A DNA stretch of 64,000 bases. Source: Amia ocellicauda. Taxonomy: Eukaryota; Chordata; Actinopteri; Amiiformes; Amiidae. Location: contig NC_089853.1 in assembly GCF_036373705.1 (NCBI RefSeq), positions 31,896,568-31,960,567 of the forward strand, given 5' to 3'. Position numbers and translations under genes: made by a program. Shown piece by piece: positions 51,071-62,225 of this stretch. Numbering within the stretch: the first letter of the stretch is position 1; the number at the start of each line of letters is the position of its first letter. The notes under the pieces were generated by a model, which was given only the letters and a program-made list of their open reading frames with translations, did no database searches and was not told the DNA's origin.

Positions 51071-52166
51071 GTTATGTATTTTTTGCACTATCAGAGGTAG
51101 GTATTTCCAAAGCTTCAATTTCATTTTTCATTTGATCTCAGATCTTTCCTTAATTGAAGTCCGTATTATAATGTGGTGTATGTATATTTTAGTAATGTTT
51201 GATTAAAGTTCTAGAACTTGCTGTTCCTGCACGGGATGCAATTTACACTATTGTTTTGGGATAATAGAACATTGACATTTAAGAACCTTATTCCCATCCT
51301 AGACTGTTCTTTAGGTTTTTGTTTTTTTTTCCAATAAGGGGGGTTTACACCGCTCCTACATGTGTAGGACGTGGGTTTGGTTTTAGTTACATTGGCTTAT
51401 ATATATAAAAACCTAGATTTCCATTGCTATGGATATGGAAGGACTTGGATGAAGACAGGGTTCTCAGGCTAGCTCTAGAGATATAGCCCTATAAGTTGAG
51501 TTGTTGGTGAGGTATTCATGAGCAGTTTAAATGAATGGAAGGCCACTAGAACTGCTCTTTCTGAAATAAATGAGAAACTACAAAGACAGCTGATCAAGGC
51601 AGCAGAAATGTTTAATATTGCTATAGCCAAGTTTGGGAGTTACTTTTGGAATACCAAGCCTATTTTTAGGTCATAAGTTAATTTGTCTTTACCAGAGTTC
51701 AATCCTTTATTGGATCAGTCTTACTCCAGTCCAAGTTTTTTTTTTGGTTTTGGTCAGTTAATTGAAAGGGAGCTGCAGGACCCTGTCCTTCAGTGCACGA
51801 ACCATTCCACTCATTATGTATTATACTTATTTACAAATGCTTTAAAATGAATACCTTGCATAGTCCAGTTTTCATCAAAACAAAGTGTTGTACATTTACA
51901 GAACTCAAATAAATCAAGGCCCTGTTTAAAACAAAATCCTTCCTGACACCCACACATTCTCTAAGCACACTGCTGTATATTTTCTAGAGCATCAACTCTC
52001 ATACATATTAGCCAAATACCTGATTGCATATGCATCACAAGCATTCACTCTGAAAAGGGTTTGAGATAAAATCATGCTAAAAACTAGAATCTTCAATAAA
52101 ATGCAAGAGGAGACCACAGAACAGTTTAAGTCAATTGAACAAAACCCATGAACTAAAAAGCTACAA

Positions 52167-52172
52167 TTTATT
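52167..52172 (-). promoter_or_regulatory. Candidate poly(A) signal of SERF2-like gene
   Basis: TTTATT on the plus strand, AATAAA on the transcript strand, about 390 bases after the stop codon at 52560. Other AT-rich candidates exist nearby, so the exact end is open. Confidence 0.4.
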
Positions 52173-52559
52173 AAATAAATTTCAAGTTGGGGGCAAACTT
52201 TGATACAAAAATACAAGATTGTGTTGATCCAAGCAGTGACATCTGCTTCTCTTTACACTAAATTCTGTTCATGAGACCACAGCCCATGCATGCTGACAAA
52301 CACGAGCATACTTTTGTAGCCATGTCATTCAGAACTCTGCTAAAACCTGCCAAGTCATTAGTTCACCTGAAACTTACAAACCATATAATCCCCCATAGGA
52401 AAGATTACAATAATGCATGTTATCTAGACATCAGAACTTAGACAAGAAAAAAAAAAAAAAAAAAAAGTTTGTTTTAATACCAAGAAGACTTGAATTGATT
52501 TTGTTTCTTTCTGGCAAAAAACGTGGGAAGTCTTGTCTGGATGTTTAGTCTTCTTTCAG

Positions 52560-54540
52560 TTATTTGGGTTGGTCTTTTGGTTTATCTTTGGCCTGTTTCT
52601 GCTTTTGCTGCATAATCTCTGCATCCCTGTGAAGAAAAGGGGAAAAATAAATAAAAATATTTTATCATGGCACAAGTTCATTTGATCCCTTCTGCACATG
52701 ACATCACTGAACTTGACCACTTTGAAGTTTACTGAAAACATTCCTAGGACCAAGGTCACAAGGAAATCTGTCACAGGTGGATTTAAAACTGCATATAGAC
52801 ATAACTGCTTTATGGAAAGTTCCGGGAAATCTACAGCTGAATAGTTGAAGGAACCCAGAAAGTCTGCAAGAAAACTACTACTTCCTATTTTCAGGACAAC
52901 ATGTAGGTTGTAGAAAGCATTGTCTCCGTGGCAGTCCACATACCTCTGCTTCCTGGCAGCTGCAGACAAGCCATCGTCATTCCTCTTGCCCTTGCCGTCT
53001 GCATTTTGCTTCTTGGCATTCTTCTGACGGGCAAGTTCACGCTGATTTCCCCCTGCAAATCACAAACCAGCACAGTGCTCAATTAAATGTCCAGTGCTGC
53101 CAGTAATCCTTCAAGATAATTACAACTCAGATCACCAGAGGTTATGGTCTTACTTTACATTGCTGAGAGTACAACCATGGTCAAAGTAAACGGGCTGCTC
53201 AGAGTGATGACCTCAGTCCTATAGAACACTTCTGGGATTCACTAAACTGATATAAATGTGGAGACCAACTTATTTGAGCTAGTATGGCACAGTAATCGGG
53301 CATCTATATAAAAGGGCAGCAACAGCACCCATATCCTATTAAACACATTGCAATCAGCAGACTCTTGTATTTTATACGTCAGGTAATATACAGTACAGAT
53401 TTCAGTCATAAACACTATGACCAACTGCAAGCTCGTGTTGGTGAGATTACTTATCTAGAACCATATGCAAGCTTAAAATGAATTTGTTCACCTTTTACTA
53501 TAGACAATGTAACCAGGACGCTCTGAGCATGCAGGCAGTCAAAAACTTTTCATCTCCCATCCACTTTGGCACTTCCCAAGAAGCAGACGAGTGCCTCAGT
53601 GCCGGTGTCGGTCCAGACACCCCCACGCTTGGTTTGGGATTGTTCTAGAACGTTCGCTGCAGCGGACGGCGCTTTAAACTACCCGACAGCGCCTGGCAGA
53701 TCCATAAAAATCACAGATAAAAGCACAGCATGCACAGTGAGCTGGACACCGATTTCTACTCCAACTGTAGGAAGAGTGCAGACTGGACTATTTTATTGAA
53801 TTGAAGTACGAGACGCACAGAAATCACCCCGACTCTGTGCAGACTAGCCTACATCTCGGCTACGTGGCAAGGGGGGCGCTCCGGAGCACAGCCAGGGACC
53901 CTGTATTCCGAGACCGAGGAAAACGTCGACCCCCCGACAGAAAGCCCTGTCAAAAATCAGAGCTGGTTACAGTCAGGTTGCGGATTATGAATTCAAAGAG
54001 AAAACTACGCAAAACAGTGACTAGCCTCAATGAGCTGGCTGGCACGGTGCGCATCCAATCTCCAGGCATATGCAAGACACAGCGGACAAGGACACCTGGA
54101 TTCAGGGCAAATGCCCGTCTAGTGGCCCACACTACACACAAGCCAGAGGGATCACCGCTCAGAGTCTCGGCGCTAGCAATGGCTTGATTGTTGGTTTTTA
54201 CTAAACGGAAAACACAGGCACATAAATATCAAATTAGTTAACTGTACTAATCACCCCTCTGCTTGGCGCAGGTATAACGAATGACATTTACACACAACAC
54301 AGTCATTACATCATCTCATTTTAATGTAGGCGTCGAAGATTTATTGCATTTTTGAAGATGAACAAATTGTAAACAACACTCCGGCCTAGAAAACGTCTCC
54401 CAATGCCGTCCTGCCGCACTCCCACATACAAAGGCGCCTTTAGACACTCAGCAATCGATAGATATTTAACAGCTTTTGTGCAATGCGCGGTTATTAAGCT
54501 AAATAAACGGAAGGTATATTATTTTATACGTACTCGTCAT
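52560..54540 (-). CDS. serf2: SERF2-like small EDRK-rich factor (3 exons)
   Basis: A very small, highly charged protein of the SERF/MOAG-4 family, reported to bind amyloid-prone proteins and modify aggregation. Minus-strand exons: 54540-54534 (ATGACGA), 53052-52944 and 52626-52560. Donors are GTACGT and GTATGT, both acceptors are CAG, and the 183 nt stay in frame for 60 residues plus stop. The protein begins [17 protein letters not shown], has [20 protein letters not shown] in the middle and ends in a Lys/Gln-rich tail. Both conserved blocks match vertebrate SERF2 (59 residues in human) better than SERF1. The gene is convergent with the RASEF-like gene. An A16 run directly precedes the start codon in the transcript. 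Confidence 0.93.
53643..53655 (+). promoter_or_regulatory. Perfect three-unit heat-shock element in SERF2-like intron 1
   Basis: TTCTAGAACGTTC fits TTCnnGAAnnTTC exactly, the trimer site for HSF1. It lies in the first intron, about 890 bases downstream of the ATG. By simple counting, about 0.5 such sites are expected by chance in a window of this size, so it is only a candidate. Confidence 0.3.
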
Positions 54541-54830
54541 TTTTTTTTTTTTTTTTAGTTGAAGGTTTCCGAGTTCCAGCTGGCGAACCCTACGGGCTGC
54601 TCTCTAGTACCACCCTCTCCCTCCGCGCCGCTGTGTCCTCCCCGCCGCACTGCAAATCACTCCCCGCAACGCGAGATTTCTATCCAGGAGTCCCGCCACA
54701 GGGGCGCTCTGATTGGCCGAGCGGCCGGAGTCAAAAACGGTTCTCGTCTTCTGATTGGCCAAGGATCTGAGCAGGTGCGTGAGCGCATGATTGTGAAAAG
54801 GTTTTGCCAATGAAAGAGTCAGGTAAGTAT
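54541..54830 (-). promoter_or_regulatory. SERF2-like promoter with inverted CCAAT boxes
   Basis: GC- and CpG-rich block immediately upstream of the minus-strand ATG. ATTGG (CCAAT on the transcript strand) occurs at 54712-54716 and 54754-54758, 42 bases apart, both inside TGATTGGCC contexts typical of NF-Y sites. A plus-strand CCAAT lies near 54805. There is no evident TATA box, as in housekeeping promoters. The 5' UTR includes the A16 run next to the ATG. Confidence 0.6.
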
Positions 54831-54979
54831 TTTAACTTTTTAGTTTGTTATTCATTTGTATTTATTTATGTTTAGATACATCCTGTATATTTGTTTATTT
54901 CATTCAGGAGTTGTCTGAAATGGACCTAAGATCTCTTTCAAGAACACTGCAAACAGTTTAAATGTTTTACACTGAAGAC

Positions 54980-54980
<1 letters not shown>

Positions 54981-55035
<55 letters not shown>

Positions 55036-55055
55036 GTAGTAGTAGTAGTAGTAGT
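54981..55055. repeat. TTA/TAG trinucleotide microsatellite
   Basis: About 18 TTA units followed by several TAG units. It gives a poly-Asn/poly-Tyr frame on the minus strand that is not a gene. Confidence 0.9.
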
Positions 55056-56005
55056 GTATAGGTGTATTTTTTCCAGAATGGTAGTACTGTACAACCCAGT
55101 AATGTCTTCCATATGAGCCGGCAACGCTATACATCACTTCGTCCCCTGGAAGATAATTTCTGCACTGAACATCTTTCCTGCAGGTATGATTATCGAAATA
55201 TAATAATACTAATGAAGTGCCGTGGACTCTGATGGAGGCTTGCAGAATTTTTGCATCTCTTTCATCATGAGCAAATATCTTAAGAATAGGAATCCATGGA
55301 TATTGACAATATGGTGTGGTTTTGCATTGGATTTTATAAGACGTTTGCAATGCAGTTGTACTTATAAGCAATTTGATTCTGACAACTTCTTCGAACTGCT
55401 GAGTGTGAGTTTAATAATATATATTTAAACAAACTAGGAAACACTTTGTCCTCTAGTGGACCAAGTTGGAAATACAGTCTGTCTGCAATTATGTATTTAC
55501 TCAAGGTTAGTAATTTTAAATGTTATTTTGTACACATTCACACAAAATCACATTTAGAGAGGTTTGGTCTATAAAAAAACAATCATTAGTGTATACCCTG
55601 AGTAATTCTTAACATACTGGTTATTACATTGACTTTGATTTCACATAAATATAACTAACTGACAGCTATTGTTACTGACACCCAGAGACACTTGCCAACA
55701 TGCTGTGTAATTCCAATAAGGACACTTAAAATGCTATTGAGTCTGGTGTTGTGCTGTGGAAATGTGTTGAGGCAGAATTGAAAATTATTCAATTTTGAGA
55801 TTTGGGAATTAAAGGAGGTAGAGGGTTCAGTTTCCCATGGCCCTTTTTTGTTAATATTAAATTAGCTAGAGCTCACTGAAATATTTTGATATGAACTTAT
55901 TATAAAGTCTTATCACAACCTCTAGGCTACTTGAAAGAAGATGTTTTTAAAACCTGTAATGCATTACTTCCTAATTTTAGAATATGTGCTAATGACCAAC
56001 TGACT

Positions 56006-56017
56006 TATCTATATCTA

Positions 56018-56096
<79 letters not shown>
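56006..56096. repeat. TATC and TA microsatellite
   Basis: TATC tetranucleotide units change into a long alternating TA run. Simple sequence. Confidence 0.9.
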
Positions 56097-56098
<2 letters not shown>

Positions 56099-57672
56099 AA
56101 AAAAACAAAACAATAAAATATTTCCAGTAAAGACTTACTTTATAAAAGGAAAAAGGTTGATGTATATAAAAAAATCCAGTACAAAACTACAATACTCTAA
56201 TAAATCTACATATTACACACTTTAAAGGAGGTACTCTTCATATTTAATATATATAACACTCATATAATATTGTGCCAGTGGATTTTCTAAGAAATGCAGC
56301 TTGGAGATAGAAAGCAGTATAATGCTACATAATGCTCTAACATGTAATACTTGGATACTTGAAATGACTGCAAAGCAAAGCTAGTGCATATTTGTTCATT
56401 CTGAAGGCTGCAATGTATGCTAATTCATATTATGTGATCCACCTGGTTATGCATGAACAGAGCTGCAATTGCATGGTGACTGACATTGAATCTAGTCAGC
56501 AAACTGAAGCCTATGAAGTCTCAAGTTCCAAAACACAATTTGCTAAAAATGTAATACATCTCATGGTCACTTGAGGCTTTGTAACATTAACTTGTTGAGT
56601 GAACTGTCAGTTGCCACCTCTAACAAATGCAATTTGTTTTCTATGCAGGTATTCAGCAGCCATCCGTAGAAAAGGAAACAGTCCTGATGCCTGGAGATAG
56701 TGTGTATCTTTTGCCTCATTAGGGTCAGTGACATCATTCATCTTCAATGTGGGGCTAGGGTGATGTCTTCCCGTTGGTCCTGGAATAGCAGTCTTTATAA
56801 TGTCATTGGTCCCCAACAACTTGGTGGACTCAATATGTGTGTGGAACGCAGGTGGAATTGTGAGGAGAATGTTAACTCTCCACAACACTGTCGGTAGAAA
56901 GCACACCCTGACAGCAATCTCTCTTTCTCACCTTTTCTCCCACTTGAGTTTGTGGCAACTAAAATGATGCTTAAAACAAAGAAAAAATGATGAATTCAAC
57001 ATCTTGACTTTGTACCCATATACAATAGGCATGTAGTTAAGAACACTGTCTGGACACATTGTGCATAAGGCTTTGCTGGGGACCTTGGTGTACAGAAATA
57101 GGCTGCCTGAATCACAGTCACAGACAGGGCTCAGTACACACCTGCTTCTGCTGTGCCCATGAGAAAGAAATGTATGCATTTTGGATATCTGTAATCATTT
57201 ACCTTTTGTGTTTCCTCAATAAGGTACTAAATCTAATTTGTTTCACCATGACTGTATATCTGTCATTTGATGTATGTTTGCATTGGTATAAATTGTTGTT
57301 ACCATTTCACAGAATTAAATGTTTATCTAGGCAGTTTCCCCCTATAAATGCAGCCTTTGGAGTGATGGATTGGTTTTTGTATTGGTATATTGTGCCTAGT
57401 TGTATAGCCTGTTAGAGCAGGGGGCAGAAACCACATAGATCTGGTAGCTTACCCCTGCATCCACTCCCCCAGTATCATCTAAAATATTGATATATTAAGC
57501 TGCCTTTGGATGAATACAACCACACACTCCAGCCATGTTGGCCTTTATGCACAGGTCTGGAAAAGTCACAACAATCTGTGAAACTTCATGAACACTTGTT
57601 GATCTCATCTGTCATTAGGCAGATTTGCAGCAGGGGTTGGTCCTATTTGAGCTCTTCATGCTCCAGTGGCAG

Positions 57673-58353
57673 TTAGTTTTGTGCTGACAGGACCATTGAT
57701 GTCACTAGACTGCAAATAGCCACCACAAGAGCTCCGAACAGCAACTTCCAAGGGATACCCTGAGAAAGAAACAACACAAAAAGCCTTGAAGTCAGAACAA
57801 AGTCAGAGCATTTTTTCCCTTCAGCTTAAATGAGAGTTCAGTAGTTCAGACAACCCATATAGACGTAGGTGGAAGACGTAGTGATTGATGTAATGGAGTA
57901 ATTTTGGCCTTAACCCGCTTTGGCTGAGGAAACAATGGCCTGGTCATGAGGACGAGGCTAGCAGACCCCTCACATGGTGGATGGAGCCAAGGAGCTGCTG
58001 CAAAGCAAAGGCGAGTGTGGTGGTAGCGCTGCGGGAGTGAGGCAGGGGACAGGAGCTTGTTATGTGGTATTTCTGATAGCGTTTATGTGAAGGTGTATCT
58101 CATTGGCTGTGTTTGGAGCAGATTGAAGTGTGACTGGGGGTTGACATCCTCCTGAACTTTAGTTTTAATCACTATATTTTATGAAATCACCAGTACAATT
58201 GCTCAGGGTACTTACTGAGGTCTCCTGCAGGGATGGTTTGAGGAATGGGGCTATATTTTCCCCCAGCATCTGGGCTGGTTTGGCCTTCCATTTCTGAGTC
58301 TCATTGTCTCCAACTTGCCTCTTTACTAGCTTAGACAGCTCCACATGGATAGC
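57673..58353 (-). CDS. fkbp8: FKBP8-like tail-anchored immunophilin, last two coding exons
   Basis: FKBP8 is an FK506-binding-type protein with TPR repeats, anchored by its C-terminus in the outer mitochondrial and ER membranes, where it binds BCL2 and Hsp90. Here only the end is present. Exon 58353-58216 (46 codons) opens AIHVELSKLVKRQ, matching the end of the last TPR helix in human FKBP8. Exon 57759-57673 (28 codons plus stop) encodes IPWKLLFGALVVAICSLVTS then MVLSAQN and stop. The human tail also starts IPWK-LFG and ends in Asn. Borders are CAG/GTAAGT and CAG, phase 0. No TPR or FKBP-domain exon was found on the minus strand from 58354 to 64000, so they are probably beyond the window. A truncated duplicate is the alternative. 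Confidence 0.82.
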
Positions 58354-61300
58354 CTGACAAGAAAGGTTGGACACAAGTGACTGACATGTCTCTTACTAAT
58401 GAATCCACTGCTGCTGTGAACAGTAATAACATGGAATGATGCAAGTCAAATATGTTGTGGAAATAGTTAGTTTAAATGTGGATTTAATTTTCAATATTGG
58501 TACAGAAACCATCAGTATCAGTGAATTATAAACTGCCCCGCTTGTTAGATAATTATAGATTTTGCAACTAGAAAGCACTGTAAACAGAGAAGTAGGGCTC
58601 ATGCAAATAAGTGCTGGCCAAGGGCGCTTTGGTAGAGAAAGCTACTGAAGGGCAGATAAGGGGTAGGCTTTTTGTTTCTCTTCTGAACTGACATGTCTGA
58701 CGTGCTGGTAGGCCAGTGGAAATGTCGATATTCTTATCAGCCTTACGAATGCAGTCATTATGAAAATGTCTTTCTCAGAATCCAGCTTTGAGTCATGCAT
58801 GATCAACATCCCCTGCACTTGATCTAAGCTTGTAGGTCTTTAACTGCATGAAATATGACTGCAGGTTCGCTTGTCATTTATATACATTCATTTAAATTGG
58901 AAAGGCCCTTGATGCCTATTCTGACCAACCACAGTTTATTGCTTACAACCTCCTGGCTTAATATAGAGAACAGGAACTTGTTGAGTTTTTTTTATTAACT
59001 ATCTCTTTGTGGGCAGACGTTATTTGCTAATAAGGCAGAGTATCAGAAACAAGTCATAAGAATGAAAAACGAAAGATTAGTATAAACCATTTTAGTGTAC
59101 TTTGAGTTTTTAAAAAACTGATACTAATTTTCAACTGGAAAATATGCAGGCTTTAACAACATAACTTGCACTATACGGGTACAATGATGTGCATTGGTGT
59201 TTTGACTGGCCTATTCATAGGTGGTGAATCATTTAGAAAACTATTCATTAAAATGAACCTAATTTGAGACTCTCTCCTTTGTTTTTTAATCAGATTTGTA
59301 ATTATTATAATTTACTCTAATTATTTATCCCCGAATTAAAATGACAAAGCTTGTTCTATCTGTAAAAATACTTAAAAGCTTGTAGGGTCCTTCATAAATT
59401 GAAAGCATTCTGACACAGGAATAAATGTTATTCTTTAAGTGTGCAGCAGATGGCAGCAGTTGTTGGGGTTAAACGGTTTTTCCTGATTCTCACAGAAAGT
59501 CTTTCACCAAGTCTGATAAATGTGTACTCTGACAGACCTAAGATCTTCATTGAAAGGTGTCTTAATTTGATTGCGAGTCTATGGAGAATCACATATATTT
59601 TCAGTGTAGGTTTCATGAGCATGTAGTTTTGTTTTATAGCACTTTTGATCAAATAATATGAATTCATGAAACTTCACTGACAAAGTAAAAGTACTAGGGA
59701 AGACATTTCTTTATCCCACCAAAGCACAGCAGTAGCAGCATTTTCTCTCTTGGCTACTTGCATCCTTTACTTCCAGTTCTAAATTAGATGAATTTATATT
59801 ACAGGCCTTTTTTTTGTACCTTGGTTTCCTCCTCTGTAATCAGATGTGTATAATACACTGAAAGAGATATGAAGCTGTTGGCCAAACACACAGAACATTA
59901 AAACCAAAAATTAACATAGGCGTTACACACTTCCTGGCAAGAGAATAGCTCTTCCAGTGTGGTGGATGTTTTGGCTCCCAGAATAAGAGCCTTTTGATTT
60001 AAAAAGAGTTATCTTGGGTGTGTATCCCTGATGCCTTTTAACATAAGAAAGACGTAAAACAATTGGTCATCCCAGATTGGCAAGGCATAAAAGGAAAAGG
60101 CCATTTGCAATTCTAAATGTCTTAAAATAAAATCAGAAAAACAGAAAGGCGTTTGTCACTGTCTGACTTTCAGATAAATGAAAATGGCTGATGTCCTTGG
60201 CATGTTTATTCTGTAGACATTGCATTTTGCCAAAATTAGTTGCGCACTTAAGGCCACCTCAACACTGTCTCTCTCTCTCGCTTTCTATGCTATATATATA
60301 GAACCTGACAATATATTGTATTCTGGCCAGCACTTTGTTAAGGTTGCGCATTGGAGTGCACAGATATTCTTTCCATTTTGGAGATATTTATGTATCAAAT
60401 GTGAGATCTAGCTGCTCACCTTGGCTCTTGGATGGAGTCACATGGCAGACCCAATGCTACACTACACTGTTATTCAGTTTCATTTCATACCTGCTTTGAA
60501 GTGTGAGTGTTAGGGAGTTGTATTATTTGAAAAAGAGCAGTTTAGAATTTTAGAGGAAAAAGTAAAAGATACTTCAGCTGTAAAACACAGGATGTATGGG
60601 TGTGATATATATGGATTTATACATTTTCTTAGAATAGTTTTTAAAGTCAAGTTTTCTGCTCTTTATTTTTTATTTTTTCTTCAGAGTTGAAACACTATAC
60701 ACTCTATGCCCCTTTATTTGTTAATCATTTAAACTTTATGTTTTAATAAGAAATATTTGAAATAAAAGTTTGTCTTTGCAGAATATATAGCCTATAGATT
60801 CTGAATTTTGGATACCAATGGGGGCTTCAAAGGCTGATCCAACCAGGGAAAAATGTATAGAATTCCACACTGCTGGAATCTCTGATTTTCTTCACTGGGA
60901 CAGATGTAATAAAGAATATGTTCCAATAATTATATACCTTATTTAATTATAGAGTTGAATCAAAATGGCATAATTGCACAATAAGTAAAAACACAATAAT
61001 TATAACTTTTCGAGGTCAAGTTATTTTAAAGTAGTAATGCTTTGTGAAAGTAGCACAAAATTAGATGGTAAGTTAAGTACAGGTCTTGGGAAGCAGGGGA
61101 GGCCTGTGCTCTGAGAATTTGGAGGGGCAACAAATATACAAAAACTCTAACCATAGGTTCATCAATGTAAGAAATAACAAAAAAAGTGCCATAAGAATGC
61201 TGTTGACAGAGATGATTTTTCTGTGCATTAAAATCCTTATGCCTCACAAGAGTTCTTCAAAATAATTTCCCCAAAATGGAGGCATGAAATATGGCTGCGT

Positions 61301-62225
61301 TGAAGGCCTTTGTACAGTGTATTACCAATTTAAATAAAATGTGATGGCAGATGGTTCAGTTACAACCGTGGTTTTGCTAATTTTGAAATATAAATTATAT
61401 TTAAACAGAAGGAAAGAAACAGCATTCTTTCGCAAGTCATGAATTTCCACTGAGGTCATGTACTTCTCTGAGATTGGGATATTGGGATATGTTGGACAAT
61501 TGTGGCTAACATTGAAAGAAGGGTATGGTCACAGATCTGGGTGGGTAATACTGCGGTTCAAGGAGAAAATGATTCAAGCCCTGCTCAGAACTGACCTCAA
61601 TCCCATAGAGCAGATCTGGGATGAACTGGAAGGGCAACTAGAATCTGCGCTATTGGAGGAATGGCATAGTATTCCTCTGGCCACGTATCAGACGTATTGC
61701 AGCAGTCAGCCTACATCCCATTACATACATGATGAACAGCTGTCTTATGGTATTCATCTGTCATTTCAACACTTATGGTATTATAATGTTAGCAACTGTA
61801 CTTACCCACTGTACACAGTTTTTATTTTATTTTATATTTTCCCCCAGGGGGCATGTTTCTGGTGTTATTTAAGCAAGGGTGTTATTAAGGAACCAACAGA
61901 TATTTTAGTTTTGTCTAGACAAAGTGTCTTCACTGCCAGAGCAGCATCTGCTGGAAATGAGGGCGGGTGTCTGTGTGCTAGGAGTACAAGCAGGACTATA
62001 TACAAAAATTCAAACCCAGAATAAGCTGACAGGACAACCAGCAGGTAGACCCTGAGGATGGACAGTTGTGTGGGCTTGTTTGGAACAACTTCAGGTATAT
62101 TTTTGAAAAAATTATAGCATTTCTGCTTTCTGATGTTCTAAAAGATTAAACCATAGTTATTTTATTCTGTTTTTTCCCCCCAAAATGTAAAATCTAATTT
62201 GTATTACAAGGCTCTAGGAAATATA
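58354..62225. other. Intron or intergenic sequence upstream of the FKBP8-like exons
   Basis: AT-rich, without a supported exon on either strand. It contains a short CT repeat near 60268 and a decayed Tc1 fragment near 61560. If the FKBP8-like gene continues to the right, this is an intron of more than 5.6 kb. Confidence 0.45.
61560..61720 (+). mobile_element. Decayed Tc1/mariner transposase C-terminus
   Basis: A plus-strand frame reads RTDLNPIEQIWDELEGQLES, then EEWHSIPLATYQT. The NPIE-x-x-WDEL block and EEW-x-x-IP-x-x-x-x-QT are the usual end of Tc1 transposases. Flanking parts are too decayed to align. This belongs to a different, older family from the two DD36E copies. Confidence 0.5.

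Larger units (their letters stand above)
54831..57672. other. Non-coding stretch between SERF2-like and FKBP8-like genes
   Basis: AT-rich, with a TTA microsatellite and a TATC/TA microsatellite (listed separately). It should contain the 3' UTR of the minus-strand FKBP8-like gene, but I found no clear poly(A) signal close to its stop. Open frames here are short and show no motif. Confidence 0.5.

Noticed and set aside
53801-54187. Plus-strand frame of 128 codons in SERF2-like intron 1
   Set aside because: No domain or hydrophobic pattern and no splice partners; the region is simply moderately GC-rich.
61458-62024. Plus-strand frame of 188 codons as a functional gene
   Set aside because: Only about 40 codons resemble a transposase end (NPIEQIWDEL); the rest has no family features, so it was kept only as a decayed element.
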